From contig JABWDB010000004.1 in assembly GCA_019614645.1 (NCBI GenBank), forward strand, positions 2,356,001 through 2,420,000: a stretch of 64,000 nucleotides of DNA. The letters are read 5' to 3'. How positions within the stretch are numbered: position 1 is the stretch's first letter; each line of letters begins with the position of its first letter. Position numbers and translations under genes: made by a program. The notes beneath the pieces were generated by a model, which worked only from the letters and a program-made list of their open reading frames with translations, did not search any database and had not been told where the DNA came from. This stretch comes from Stratiolaelaps scimitus. Its lineage: Eukaryota; Arthropoda; Arachnida; Mesostigmata; Laelapidae. Positions 1 through 13,620 of this stretch are shown here, one piece after another.

Positions 1-500
1 TATATAGAGAGAGTTGTAGATATATATAATATACTGCTATGCTTTATCTTTCTATGGTGGCTGAAGCGCGTTTACTGATAAATGATTCACCCCTTTGGTG
101 ACCTTTACACAACGAACGGGTATAAAGCTATTGCTATTATTATTTTATTATAATCATCATCACCAGCAATATTATATTATTCATCAGCGTCGGCCAGTCT
201 AATCGCCAGGAAGAAGACGCAGATTATTCTTCAGACACACAAATGCACACGAAGATCTAAGAGAAAGATCACGGCTACCACGAAGACACCAGCAGTGTTG
301 TAAAAGTACATGAATAACTATAGTGGATAGTCATCTCATCGGAGTCGCCAACACAATGACAATAACAACAACGACGACCTCAACTCATAACAGCAATAAT
401 AATAATAATAATGGAAATTTGTTAATACACAAAGTGACCGGCAAGCATCACAAACCGCCCCATTGTCAACAGTCTATTCATTAGGGACACCGATACCCTG

Positions 501-538
501 TATAAATATATATATATATATATATAAATATATATATA
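501..538. repeat. (TA)n microsatellite
   Basis: A TA tract interrupted by AAATA units. It directly follows a short sequence containing GGACACC and CCCTGTATA. A second TA tract at 897-926 follows a closely similar sequence. Confidence 0.85.
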
Positions 539-1383
539 CGATGTTCAGAACCCTATGGGCAAATAACCTAAATTCGAAGGTAACCTTCCCTGAGATTTTC
601 TTCTTATATTTTCCGTAGGCACTAAATGAAATAGAAAAGTGTATGCTAAAATAAAAACACTGCAGAAACTAAAATTTTGAAGCAGGGCAGACTTTGAACC
701 TTAAAATCGCACCATCGCTTCAAGATGTTCACTTAAATTTGACGCCTTGTGGGAGTAATATATTTTTATCGTCTTTCTCTCATCATTCTCTGCTTCAGTA
801 TACACGGTAGTATCTACGCTAGAATGTATTGGCAACAAAATAAAAATTGCAAGGAAGGTGCTTCAGATAGGGTTGTGTAGATTTTCGGACACCCTGTATA
901 TATATATATAAATAAATATATATATAAGAACTCATATACCGTAGCCAGCAGCAGCTATACATAAAGCATCATTGACGTCACGTTCATCGTATGCTTTTAC
1001 TTTACTACTAGTGCCACCATCAGCGGCAGTTGATGCACGATCCCTTTTCTTCATCGTCTTCATCTGTGGCATTATTTCTCCAAAATTGACTCACTTTCAC
1101 CCGATGCTCGGTTCGTCAGTACACAGACGCGAACCCCGCAGGGTAGAGCTGGAATGACAGGATCCCGGCGGCGGCCAGGGCAATCAACGGCGGCCAGAGC
1201 TTCGAGCTCAGCCAACACCAGATAAGCATTATACATATGTATACCCGCTGTGAGCGCTCGAAGCCACGAACAAAGACAGAGGTATTATTATATAATACAA
1301 AAGGGAGCCGATGCATGCGTCGTACCGCCGTTGGACAGCTAACAAGAAGCTCATCTTGAAGGGTGAAGATTGAAGATGAAACT

Positions 1384-1431
1384 GTGTGTGTGTGTGTGTG
1401 ATTGTATGTGAGAGAGAGAGAGAGAGAGAGG
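1384..1431. repeat. Compound (TG)n / (AG)n microsatellite
   Basis: A TG run (1384-1400) is separated by about ten bases from an AG run (1411-1431). Long overlapping open frames on the minus strand here are produced by the repeat and are not genes. Confidence 0.9.
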
Positions 1432-2959
1432 AATAGTTGAAGATAGATTGAAGAATAACTACAAAAGATGTAAGCGGAGGGGGCGGGAGAGCGAGCAAAT
1501 GCCATATGTCCATGCTTCTAGAGGCCACCATCACAACCAGTGGTGGCCAGGCATCATAGCCCACCAATGGCTTTATGGAAGATGATGCGGCCGTTATTTG
1601 CCGGAGGCTATGAATCGGCCAGCGATGCGTGGTACGGGGATAGTCATCTGCGGCCATCTATTATTTATGATGATATATAACATGTACAAGAAGTGAAAGC
1701 AGATGAAAGACGACGACGACAATTGACGATGTGGTAAGAGCGCGGGCTACAAATGATACAGCTATTCGAATGGAATCTATTCAATGGTTTTCTGCGCGTG
1801 GATGTGTCTCGTCTTTGTGTGCGTGAGCATTCTGGTGGTGGTGGTGGTTTTTTTGCATAAAAAAAAAAAGGCGCGTTGGCAGCTCCTATACTAGTGATGG
1901 TGGTGGGGCAACAATGGATGTCAGACGGGTGCGACGACTCCATTGCGACTCATATTTATATATTAGTACAGAAGCAATTTTAAGGTAGTAGCCGAAGGGA
2001 ATTGCTGGGGCGGACTTCGTTTCGACTTTCGACCGATTTCTTTATTATTTCCTCAATAAATCAACCGATTAACCTGGCAATACATCGTGCGTGTTCCCAT
2101 TGGTGGTGATGTGAAAAATCGAATTACCCCCAATAGTTACCTAAAATGAAATAAATTAGAATTCATCATACGATCTTGATCGTATGCCATGCTCCGTTGC
2201 GCAACTGTAATACAATCTAATCCTGTTTCAATTGAAAGTCGTCGCCGTCTTCGTGTCGAGAAGGTGACGTGGAACAGGTTACCAGTGAACACGTCTTCCC
2301 AGTGATATACGGCTGATACTTGGGCCTACTTATCCAGCGGGTGGTCACAAGTGAATTGTATCGCCATAACTTGTATACTGGTCACTGCCAAAATAATCAA
2401 TATATATATATGTATATATATTTTTTTTTATTTATTTTTTTAAACGATTTGGCTCATATAATCATTGATTATGAAAAGCTTTTCACTTGAGAAATATATT
2501 AAGAAATTAACTCACGTATATAAGACCACTTGCAAGTCTCTTCCTATACCGTGCCTCATTCAAATGGAGCACCCCACTCCGTCCTCTTGCTCTGGGGGCG
2601 GCGGGAGGGGTCTATTTAGTGGATCTGAATGACAAGCAACGGTCCTATGCTTCGGGAGATAGTGCGCTACCCACTCGTTATATGAAATACAAACATGAAG
2701 CACGGCGGAGTTTCACGTCGATTTTTCATGTTTCTTATGATGTCACGTAGACCCCCGAATCGATTTAAACGCTTGACGCAATGTCGTGCTAGCTTCTAAT
2801 TGTAGTAGGTCAGAGGCTACCGGCTATGAATAGTGATAGCATACGTTAGGAAAACATTTTTTTTTCTTTACCCGAAGGCTGAAGGGCCCGCAGTTCTTCT
2901 CCGGTCAGAATAGTCTTATCGGCAGATGTTCATTATATAATCCGTGTTGGGTCAGTAGA

Positions 2960-3060
2960 AGAGGGACAAAATATGCACACCTCCCTGAGAGCAGCCGCCG
3001 CAGGATTTGAACCGGGTATATTTACCCTGGCGATTTATCGTTAAGCGTAACCGGTAATCT
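2960..3060 (-). repeat. tRNA-like (possible SINE) fragment
   Basis: On the minus strand the reverse complement of 3003-3013 is a good internal polymerase III B box (GGTTCAAATCC). Upstream sequence loosely resembles a tRNA body, but no full acceptor stem can be paired, so a functional tRNA is unlikely. It may be an old tRNA-derived SINE; the conserved 3' tail of the SINE family described elsewhere in this window is absent. Confidence 0.3.
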
Positions 3061-6000
3061 AATGTGACAGCTCGCCCAGTATGTGTAATATGTCCACACG
3101 CACATCCAGAATCACCAATAGAGAGAATGACCGGTGTGGCTGTGATCGTGTCGTCGAGCTAATATGAGATAATAGTGATATGTCGGTCACGTCTGTAGCT
3201 TAGCTTTTTTTGTCGTTCGGAGACAAAACGAGATGAAAAGCAGTGCTGTTTGCTTGGTTGTATCCGGCGCGACCAAGCGCACGCCAATGTTCCCACAGCG
3301 CAAGCATGATTCAGCTGGATCCTCGCTGGGTCGATTCAGGAACGCAAAGTGATTGTCCATTGCTATTCCGCTCCTATTTAGCTAGAACGTGTCAAAACAC
3401 GGGGCAAACGAGAGCACACTTTATCGACACGCTGTATACGCACATGGTGCGCACAGAAGCGAGCGCCCAGCGCCGTCGATCTGGACTCGTGGCCAGGGGG
3501 CTGATACGATGGTGATTTTTCGGGGCTTCTATTATGTGTTTCGCTTCTCTGTCAGCTATGGGCCAACTGTGATGCCTGATGGCTGCTGGTAGGAACTCGA
3601 ACAAGAGCATCTGTTCGGGCTTTGTGCAGGCCGTAAACAATGACCGAGTAGGGACAGCTCGCGAATGTTGGGCAAGCCAAACAAGCCGATCATCGGCGAT
3701 GATCTGATAGATCTGTTGCTGCTGCTGCTAGCGCGCTTACGAATCCGAAGGAATGGCATCCTTCTCGTTGAACTGGACTATTGGACAATACAGAAATCGG
3801 CGGAGCGGACAGTTACGTCTTGATGTTGGTCTCTTGTCTGCTGTCTATGCCGCGTCGGGCCGTTCGTTGATATTAGGTTATTGCATTTCGTTACTAGAAT
3901 AACGAGTAGAAATATCAGAATGTCCTATTCTGTCGCGAAGAGTAAGAACCTTAGGGTTGGCTGTTCGGGCCCAATTAAGGGAGCGCAAGTGATGCGATCT
4001 GATAGAAGTGAACTGAGAGATAAGTTCATAATAAGCGAAGTGATAGATCGAACATAAAATTGGTTCACATGCTGGCGCGGCTTGTGGGTTATCCTTCAAC
4101 GGTCAACTTAGGTTCGATGACGTCCCGTGCAATACGAAATCTGGTGTCCCTGCCTGGTCCTCTCATGTCAACTATAGACAGACCAAAAATAAACAGTTAT
4201 GACCGTGATCAACATGACGGCTGCCAGGGGGCGAATAGCGACTTCAGTTGAATTTCCGACCGCTCGATCCACAGTCAGGAGGCCGTTCAGAAGAATCTCA
4301 ATGGGCAAATGTCACTGACCGCAATCGCTACGCAATTCTATCCCTGAACCCGCCTTTTGGTCGTGACGAACAGATCGAGCCGCGATATCGGCAGCTCTGA
4401 TCGCGCATGCCGTGCTAATTGTTTAGCCAGCAAATCAGCAGATTCGCCAACACAGTTCATATTGGCGGTATTTAAATCTGTCGCTTTCAATTCGTCGGCT
4501 GCTACCGCTTGACAGTCTCATCCCGGTGGTCACGGTGTGATACGAAATATAATAGCATTGTCGTTTGCGAGTGGAAAATAAGTCATGACGCGTTATTTAG
4601 ATACGTTATGCTCTTATGTAGTCCAGCAACAATTAGCCATGCACATCAATTCGCACCGCAAGAGGGTCTCGTAACAGCATCCGGTGCCAAGATGCGGTAA
4701 CCCTTACGGGCTATCGATAGTTAGCAAATACGCTATCAAAAACCTGTTGGCAGTTGGTGAATGATATAAAGGCATCAACGGTCTTCGAGTGCTTGATTTA
4801 GGTAACGAATTAGAGAGGCGGGCGAAGCGTAATTACGCGTCGATGACTATGGACCTCTACGCCGTCCCTAGATTAATGCCATCGTTGAAATTTTGACAAC
4901 CTCAAATGGCTCCCCAACGATTGGGGTGTAATTTATTGTTTGCCAGTGAATTTGTGTTCCATACGGAGCTACGGAACAAAAACGATTTTACTATTTGTTG
5001 TTCAGTGTTCTTCAGTGTGAAAGTTGTATAGAATTATACAATACATCGGAAAGACGTCTCGGCGAACGATTTTTATTTCGTTCGCCTTCAATCAATACCA
5101 ATTTGCTGGTTAAGACGTTGATGATCATTGTACATGTTTATTTAATTTTATTGATGTTTATCTTCTGGCAGGTACCCCGAATTTGCTTCCCCCGCCACAG
5201 CTACTACATAGGTCATACACATTGCTACAAATGCGTCCTGCAAACATAATAGTTTATAATAACGAATTCGGTGGATTCGTGCACCTATTCCCGGCGATCG
5301 TGATCAAGGGGCCACGCCATGCGCGCTAATATTGCGATCATTTTTGCTGCCACCCGACAGCTGGCGTCACCCCATCATCTCTCTTGTTTAGTCTTGACAG
5401 TGCTTGTGCAATAAACGTGAGCAGTAAACGCAAATCAGAGCGCAGCAGAGTAGAGCGGATGGACGCCAAACAGCGCGATCGGCGAAGTTCGCAGCTGATC
5501 GCGGCAGCGGCCACGGAAGGTCACAGAAAATTCAGGTAAACGTTTTGCTGGCGGCGACCAAGCTGCTACTTGGAAATGGGAATCGAATCATCGGAACACT
5601 GTGTGCAGCGAAGATGATCGCAGATTATGTTACCGATTAGGTTATAGAATATCAGCGGTTAGTTGTTCGGGTGAAACTGTTTAGCCGGCAGAGATTCATA
5701 GCAAAAGATTCATTAGCTATTAGAACGTGGCTCGATCGGAGCTTCTCGTTATCGTTTTCAAGCGTTCTTCCCACGAACGGGTTATGCCGCCTTTGCCTCT
5801 GCACTCATCATCCGGTTAGGTGCACGACTCGGCTACACCAATAGCGCAAAAAAAATCATCTGTGTTCAGCAGCAAGATTCAATTATGTTGTAATTACAAA
5901 CGAACGAGCCCAGCATTTGATTATATTGTCTAGGAGAGCGTTGTAGCAGGTTCAGATCAATTAGATCTGATTAGCATATGGAGACTAAATTGGCATTATA

Positions 6001-8227
6001 CATGTTTACTGGTAGAGCCATATGTTGAAACGAATGACAGAAAACGCCCTGACTCTCTCAGTACGCACATAATAAAAACGTTGTGGATAGGGAAAGTGGA
6101 TATATAATCACTTCACGCATGCAGGTAGCGGTATATGATTCAAGGCGATGCATGTGTTCATGTACATATATATATATATACACACATCTAGGTAAGCTGC
6201 TGAATTGTGTTCCGGGTGGTGCTAAACATCGTTTGTGGAGTCACATCAAATGTGAGAATGACGAAGTACTGTATCAATGTAAGATAGTTTAACACTATCG
6301 AAGTCACCGATGTGCCTACGCACACACGCACGCATTTGTTCGCAGAACAGCTGAATATATCTCTAGCTGATATCGGTGATAATGATTTAGCGCTACGAAT
6401 TGCCACTGACAGAAATGTGTCTATTGCACAGTTTTCTGACAGACGGATGATTAGCACCTATATATATATACTCTGGCTTTAGCATGTACCTAGTCAGAGC
6501 ATAATCGTTTTCACAAGGGGGAAATAATAACGAATTATTTTGCGCGAATCGAAGGCAAATATGGCCTCTGCATAGCTAGAAGGATTCACTGCGTTCAACG
6601 ACAACATGATTCCTGCAAATGCTTGCACGATTCTAAACTACGCCGGCTCGTGAGACTCAACGGCTCGAATTCTGGCTTTCAATTCATACGTGTCACTAAT
6701 TGTCTCCGAGTGAAAGTGGGTAAATGATTGATAAATAAACAGGCACAATGTTAAACGCGAAAGCATGCATTCGCTTTTGATCGAGTTGGTCCATACATCA
6801 CATGTTACTTATTATTAGTATATTACATAACCTATGCGAAAACAGCAAAAAACTTAAATATAGTAAATAATCCACTCTAATGGACGTTTCGTGCTTTACA
6901 CTACCCCCTGGACGACCGTGTAGAACGAGGGTGGCGCAGGTCTGACGGACTGGTGAACAGCTATGTTGATGCGGTGCCGTTACCGAGGGTGAGCTTTTTG
7001 GGCTAATGGTAACTTATCGGACGCTGATAGTCGGCCAGACCTCAGTAATATTACCTGCACACATTTGTTGGGCCATGCCGCAGCTGGCTGTAGGGTTCGT
7101 TAGAAAAATTTGGCGTTTATGAGCAGAGAGAGAGTGAGCCGCTGTTCGGAAGTATCCTATCAACGTTCACATGTTGAAAAGGGTCGCTGTGACGCAACAC
7201 CATTTTGATATAAATAGATTTGCATGTACATATGACACTGCGTTGTAACAAACAAACACTATAGTTCCGCTAACTAACCCTAATAAGCTATCACGGGCAA
7301 ACATTCTGAATTCAGCCGCCAACTTGCGGACGATCGAATCAGTGACCTTGTGTAACTTTATTTAGCTCTATCCATGCTGGCAACTTCCGCTCGCGGTATC
7401 ATACGGGCCCATTGGAAGATATTTAGCACATGTTGAATGGTGTGAACGGTGCCGAAAGCCAGTCCCGTAAGCGGCTGCCAACGCGCCGAGCTGATCAGCT
7501 AACTGTTTTTCTGAGGGAACATAAAGGTGGCTTAACTGGTTGGCTGCAATCCAAAGCCCGCGAAAAAAAATAAAAAAGAAAACTGAATTGAGCCTGGCAA
7601 CCGAACGGCTGGCTATTTTTCGGTTTCAACAAATTTCTTAATCAGTCGTTTTGAGGATGGATAGTTCATTGTCAATAAAAAAAAATTATAACTAAATGTT
7701 AATCACCGAGTCGTAGTTGTTTTTTCTTGCCACCCCACAAATATAACATAGAAAATATTACAATATCTCACGAGTCGGTTATCAACGAGTAAAATCTTGA
7801 AATTGACGCGTTGGGTATCCATAACAGTAAAGTTATTTCTAGTAAAATGAAAGTTCTATCTCGGCCAATGCTAGCCAGGATGTTGTCATCGTCAATTGAC
7901 ACCTGGTTAGAATTTTTAGCCACTTCAGGTGATTTGCAAGATAATTAGGTTAATAAGTTTATCATTAGCTTTGCTAGCTTGAAGTTTAACATGTGATGTA
8001 TGATGGTAGATACAAGTATTATTCTATATATTTGGGACACATTGTAAGTCTCAGATGTAGGGAAGATTTGTACGGTACAGATCCGGAACTAAAGGCATCA
8101 CTGATTAAGCGGTTCCACGCCTTCGGGGGCGAAGTTAAATAAATAAATATTTAGGAGGTACACATACATCTACCTCATTGTCGCTTCGCTGATGAGGTAG
8201 CAATTAAAAAGAAAAAAAAAGATACAT

Positions 8228-8241
8228 ATATTCAAATACGT
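8228..8241 (+). repeat. 5' target-site duplication of LINE-like insert
   Basis: The 14 bases ATATTCAAATACGT occur here and again at 8708-8721, on either side of a segment ending in an A-rich/(AAT)n tail. This is the expected mark of target-primed reverse transcription. The first three bases are ambiguous because the tail itself ends in ATA, so the duplication is 11-14 bp. Confidence 0.65.
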
Positions 8242-8707
8242 TTATAGCTTATAGATGGCCATAAAGCGAAGAAGAGAGAGGTGGACCCGTCGTTCTTCAC
8301 GACTCTAGCCATGACTGATGGCAATTGGAAGCTTAGTAATAGAAGGAATAGGCACCATGTTACCAGGTTCGCGGTTCACGGATTTCACCATATAGTCTGC
8401 GAAACACAGGGATTCCATGAACCTGATGATAATTGCGTTTGTAAATTCTGTCGTAAAAAATGTGAGAGATACCACGCAGGAAAATGCGAAGCAATTAGGT
8501 CAATTAGTCATCTCTTAAATATAAATGCCTAATCTAGTCGTAGAATTAAATATACATTGATCAGTGCAATCAGATGGAACTATGCTTTAAAAAAAAATGC
8601 TTCTAGAATTTTTACTTGAAATCTCACACATCGGAAACTGACTTGTATATTGTACACACCGTTGTAATTACTCGAACAGAGTGAAAATAAAACAAATAAT
8701 AATAATA
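8242..8707 (+). mobile_element. 5'-truncated non-LTR retrotransposon 3' end (or retrogene)
   Basis: About 466 bp lie between 14 bp direct repeats and end in a polyadenylation-like AAATAAAA followed by (AAT)n, the layout of a truncated LINE or a retroposed cDNA. The insert has a frame open from about 8281 to 8532 (first ATG 8311), ending in a Cys-His cluster with spacing C-x2-C-x7-H-x3-C. The C-terminal motif of LINE ORF2 proteins is C-x1-3-C-x7-8-H-x4-C, which is very close. I therefore read it as the last 70-80 codons of an ORF2 plus about 170 bp of 3' UTR. A retrocopy of a cellular mRNA remains possible. Confidence 0.55.
8311..8532 (+). pseudogene. C-terminal fragment of a LINE ORF2-like protein
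   Basis: This is the open frame inside the retroposed insert. It codes for 73 residues from ATG 8311; the frame itself runs upstream to about 8281. It is rich in His and Cys and ends in a zinc-knuckle-like cluster (CVCKFCRKKCERYHAGKC, about 8431-8484) before the stop. No reverse-transcriptase or endonuclease motif is present, as expected for 5' truncation. There is no promoter or splice signal to suggest independent expression. The family assignment rests only on the Cys-His spacing and the retroposition marks. Confidence 0.4.
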
Positions 8708-8721
8708 ATATTCAAATACGT
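8708..8721 (+). repeat. 3' target-site duplication of LINE-like insert
   Basis: This is the second copy of the 14-base repeat seen at 8228-8241. It lies immediately after the (AAT)n tail. Confidence 0.65.
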
Positions 8722-9121
8722 CCCGTTTGTCCTATTTAGAGAAGGGGCGGCTGCCCAGATGGTTCGCGCTGCGGTAGTGTCCTCCTTCTCCGATAAGTGG
8801 CCCAGTTAGTGCCAATACTTGTACCTTATATTGATGACAGTGGACGCTTCAAGTGATTTGTTTGGAATGTCTCTTACACCAACCACTATGGTATGTATGC
8901 ATATATGTTGCAATCTGTCAAACACTATTTAGTTGTTTAGGAGACAAAAAAACTTTACGAGGGATTCATTAGCTGACAAGCCAATACATGTCCATCGGCT
9001 TGGGATATGCGAATATCGCTAGATTATTTTTTGTCCTGAGCATTGTTTCGATTGTTTGTGGCATCCTCCAACTGGCTTCTTCCAATTACTGCTTATTTGA
9101 TGTAAGGGCTTTATTATTTAC

Positions 9122-9159
9122 ATATATATATATATATATAAAGAGAGAGAGAGAGAGAG
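9122..9159. repeat. Compound (TA)n(AG)n microsatellite
   Basis: A TA run (9122-9140) passes directly into an AG run (9141-9159). Confidence 0.9.
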
Positions 9160-10024
9160 GGGAAAGTATTTTTACGAATTGAGGTTTCATGCAAATCCGC
9201 CTCCGCTGGAAGCTTCAGGCGACCAGCTGGTGACATCAGCAGCTGTGAACCTTCCCTGCGGCGACATGCATGGAGAGGAAGCCACCGTAACGGTAAGGCA
9301 GCCGGCTCTGAATCTCCGCTCATTGAGAGTTGCTAATAGTAGCAAGGTGGACACAGATAATGGCAGAACATTATGTGCAATACACGGCCCAAATAGTATC
9401 GCCCACGTGCTCCTAGAAAACAATATTGGCATTACTTACTATATTAATTTGGTAGGCGCACTGGCCCAAAAAAAGTTAGATATCGTTATGTAGGGTAGAG
9501 GATATATACGTTATTACTATATTAGTCTGCGCACCAAACTCGAACTACTTGCATCGTGGGTAGACGTATGCTGTCTAAGGCAGATGCCATGCGTCGTGGC
9601 GCATTGCCACAGTCGGGGGCAAGATCGAAGTCTCCACATCTTTGCCGCCATTGCCTGTCGCAACGCCGAGATACACTGGCGTGCCAAGCAACCGGTAGTA
9701 GCTGTTCGCCGCTTCCGCCGTCGCTGGCGAGCTCAGTAGCTGGCTAAGTGGATGACTGTCAATACCAATGGGTGTCATCGCCGCCATGGGGCAGTCGCCG
9801 TCGGCACTTTGATACGGGTGGGTGTGGCGATGTGAGAGCTCCCATCATCAACACCTGCGCGGCTGGATACAACGATGCAGGGAGAGGTGTTTGACGCGGT
9901 CCATTCCTGCTTCATCGCTAGCCAGTGTCCCTCATAGGAAGTTGCACTTCGCGCGGCCGGCGGATTCTAACTTTAGGGAACCTCTCCTGAACGTTCATCT
10001 GCATGATATCAAGTGTATGTGAAA

Positions 10025-10029
<5 letters not shown>

Positions 10030-10078
<49 letters not shown>
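10030..10078. repeat. (TA)n microsatellite
   Basis: A pure, uninterrupted TA tract of about 49 bp. Confidence 0.95.
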
Positions 10079-10081
<3 letters not shown>

Positions 10082-13000
10082 GGCCGCCGACGCGGGGTTT
10101 ATTTAGAGGTTATCTTCCAATATATTACCACTGTGCTGGCTGCATGCTGAATATCAACGTATTAACAATATGTCGCATAGGGCGTTCACGTTTCTTCTAA
10201 TTTGACCTCGAAATAATACGGAGAAGGCGTACAACGACGTAACCTAACCGACAAATGGCTCTAGTGATATTCAAGGGCGAGAACGGAAGCGAATGAAGCA
10301 AACGCGCCCGATTTCATCGCCCGACCACAAAAAACAAAACACCTATGATGTATGCCGTGCACATAAGCATCATGCAATAATAACCTAAGGAAAAGCTAAT
10401 CTTGACGTATGCCCCCAAGCTGGATTGAATTGATCGCTTATGATTCGCACGGTGAAACCAATCCCCTCCGATTAGTAGATAGTGAACGCGTAGCATTCAA
10501 ACTAGATACGAAGATCTCTTATATATTGCTTGTGATCATCGTTATCGTTCTAGTGGCGAAATACTTGTAACTTAGTCGAATATGCCTCTACGCGTTCCAC
10601 GTATCTTACCGATGTGAAGATCAACTTGGCAAGGAAGTTAACTGATTTTCAAAGTAGTCTAACGCGGGGTGAACTACGGAGACAGCCACATGACAACACA
10701 AACAACAAAACTCGTGAGAGTCCACCGCGCCGTTGCGGGGGGGTGGATATAACTCTTCGCGGATTTTGAAGAATAGCGAAAAAGCCGTTATCGCTCAACT
10801 CTGACACATCACTTTAGATAGTCGCAGGTGGCTGGCCACCACAACGCATCTGTGCGTTTGCCTTTATCGTCTCTCTCCCTTATTCTCATTATTCATTACT
10901 TAGTAATTAAGAATCGACCGAGCCGCTATCGAAAACGCAGTGGCTCGCCGCGGCAGCCCCAGCACTTCAGCCGCGAATGCTGCGTAATGAATGAATCATA
11001 ATACCAGTGCGGACTTCAAACCAGCGCCACCTGGTGTAACTGTATCAAGTTGAGGAGTATGATCCTACGGACTTATGGCCCTATCGTGTATGTCTCTATA
11101 CAGCACATTGTGGTGTGCTATCGGGTGCCCTCACGCTGGCGAACGCTTCTCACCGTTCCAACTCTGGAGTTGTTCGCGACTGGACGTCACCCGAACTTGC
11201 GGCGGGTGATATTGCTCGGTGTATATTCGTGTATGTAATAAAATTCTTATTGAAATCATTATTATTCGTTTTTATAATTATGGTTCGATTTTCAAACATT
11301 GTCTGGATATTCACCGTATTTCTTTCCTCATTCTCAACAGCAAGTATACGTACTACGGTCCCCATCCCATTGCACTCTATTCAACTCAAATAGCCCTTTT
11401 TCAGCAAAAATATTGGTACAAGTGGAAGTGATATATAATAGAAATAAATATATTTGAGTGTCATCACTGGCAATTAGTCACGAAGAGAGGTTACTAATAT
11501 TTGCATTATTATTGTAAAAACAGGTTAGTCCATCCGACTAGAGGTATTATCGGCATTCCATGTTAGGGCGACCTTCTCTACGAGAACATATCGTTAATTT
11601 TCTTTGATTCGCTCGACGAATGATGCTGATCTCAGCTGTGCAAGTGCTTCTCCAGACAACTGAACTGTAAAGGCACTTGGGTGTGACAAAACTGTTGACT
11701 TAGATACTGCTTTTTAGAGCGGTTTTGACAACTAGACATTTGGAGATTGTGTCAGAAATCACCGAAGCTGATTGCAGTGCTTCAGTAACATGGAGATCGG
11801 AACTGGCCCATGGAGCTGGACTCAGTTTATTTCCTCTCCGTTAGTAGCATATGCATTGTGGAATTGACTATCGCATACACTAGCGCACGTTGTTAATTAA
11901 ATTAGCAAGTCGTTTCGATGACCCCAGACAGATACTTCGTCTGTGGCAGGGTGCTATCACAGGCTGAGAGAATCAACTATCGTTTGTTGAGAGCGGACAT
12001 GTAACCATCACAACTCGTTCACATAGAGCGTGTGGGCCACCCCGTCTGGATGAGCATCTCCCAAATCTAGCGCAAGTATACAGAACTGCGGGCGACCAAT
12101 ACAGGGGCATACCCGTAGGGAAATGCCCTATAGAAAGCTATGCTGATCTCTATCCAGAAAGACCTTCTATAGAGGAGAGCTGATCTAGCGTTCAATTGTG
12201 AACGTCCAAGTTTGCGAGGCACTTGACCGTCAACGTACATTCGACGAAAAATCAGCCGAAGAGGTTTTCGCAACAAGGGCTGGACCCAGCTGGGTTGGGG
12301 GACATTGCCAGGGGGTCATACGCAAATTTAGAACAGCAAAGAGTATTACTGGTAAACACCGGCAAATCAGAACGAGTTGATTGTTGTTACCGCGAACAGT
12401 ATATTCGCACCATGCATACGATAGTGACATTAGTGGCTGGCGCCTGATCCAACTAAAAATGCTCATAAAAACCAATCATAGATCCTGTGCAAGTGCTTAT
12501 ATATATATGTATATATATATATAAAAGAAAAACGAACCATTTTCGAAGCTGATTATTGCTCTTATCATGATCAACAAATCGTAAGAGATATTATATATAT
12601 ATATACACATTGACCCACTCTATCGGCCGTCCATTGTAACCCTTGTCCGTTTCGAGTTTCTGAAAAAGCCCGATGAAAAAAACATGTCGGCGGTGGGATT
12701 TCATCGTCTGGATGTTTGCGGTTGGTGGCAACTGTTGATATTAACGCTGTTCTTGTCAGCTGTTCCGCCTGTCAAAACAGGCAAAACGCACGAAGCCGTC
12801 GCCCCCCGCTCCCCAGAGCTCGCCAGCCCCAAGCTGACACTAGCCACCTATAGCCATCTAGCCCGTTCAGACGAGTCAAGGTCATGTTGAAATTTCACCG
12901 CCTCCTACGAAATAAAAAGCATAGCCACCTGCATCATTCTAGACTAGAGAGTATTGTGATAGATAGATGATGGATGATAATGACGCTGATATCACTACCA

Positions 13001-13620
13001 GGACTGCTACCACAGCAACTATTGCTGCTGTAGGTAAAATTGTCGATGGATAGGTAATATTGTAGTGCAATAATATCGTGGTGGTGATCGTCTTGAGATT
13101 AGAGGCATGTATAGTATTAGCGCTGTCACAGTAGCCGGCCAACTTATAGATCAGTCGTCGCACGTGTAGTAATAATAATACTACTCGTCGAAAGGCGTAC
13201 CACAAATTTGCTTCGACGAAATCTTTGGAACAAACATATTAAAGCAGCACTTTCGAAGGGCGACAACGATGAAGAAAGCGGTAACGCCATGACAGCATGG
13301 TGCCTCCTCGTCGAGTCCGTCGTTGAATAACAGTGAAGATCCTGTTAGTTCTGCAGTACTGCGTTGCTGGCTCTTTGTCGTAGATATACATTGACTGGAT
13401 CAACTGGTACGGGTCGAATTATAGTCATGGGTTCATATTCTATCAACACAGAAAAATAGAAAAGAACACGTCAGTCAATAAGTCTGCCTCCAACATGATA
13501 ATTAAAGCGTTCGAACATCTTCAGCAAATGACTTAGCTTCAAGTTCGCAATTGTTCTCCTCTCTGCTATCAGCACAACGTTAGGTAATTTCCATCGCCCA
13601 TTCGCACATTGGCAGGTATA

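Larger units (their letters stand above)
1..8227. other. Intergenic, AT-rich, no gene recognised
   Basis: No reading frame here resembles a protein I know; the open frames are short and overlap on both strands. Contents are simple repeats: (TA)n at 501-538 and 897-926, (TG)n at 1384-1400, (AG)n at 1411-1431, and short TA tracts near 2400 and 6166. There is also a minus-strand tRNA-type B box at 3003-3013. GC-richer patches at 3.2-4.8 kb could be worn transposon sequence, but no motif proves it. Confidence 0.5.
8722..13620. other. Intergenic, no gene recognised
   Basis: This stretch is AT-rich with simple repeats: (TA)n then (AG)n at 9122-9159, (TA)n at 10030-10078, and short TA tracts at 12496-12525 and 12590-12604. 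A segment at about 8750-8815 weakly resembles the head of the SINE described at 13621 but lacks its B box and tail. GC-richer blocks at 9.5-10.0 kb and 12.0-12.5 kb have short frames on both strands without recognisable motifs. Confidence 0.5.

Noticed and set aside
12067..12475. Overlapping frames that vaguely recall retrotransposon polyprotein
   Set aside because: No protease, reverse-transcriptase, RNase H or integrase motif could be pointed to, and no LTRs were seen.
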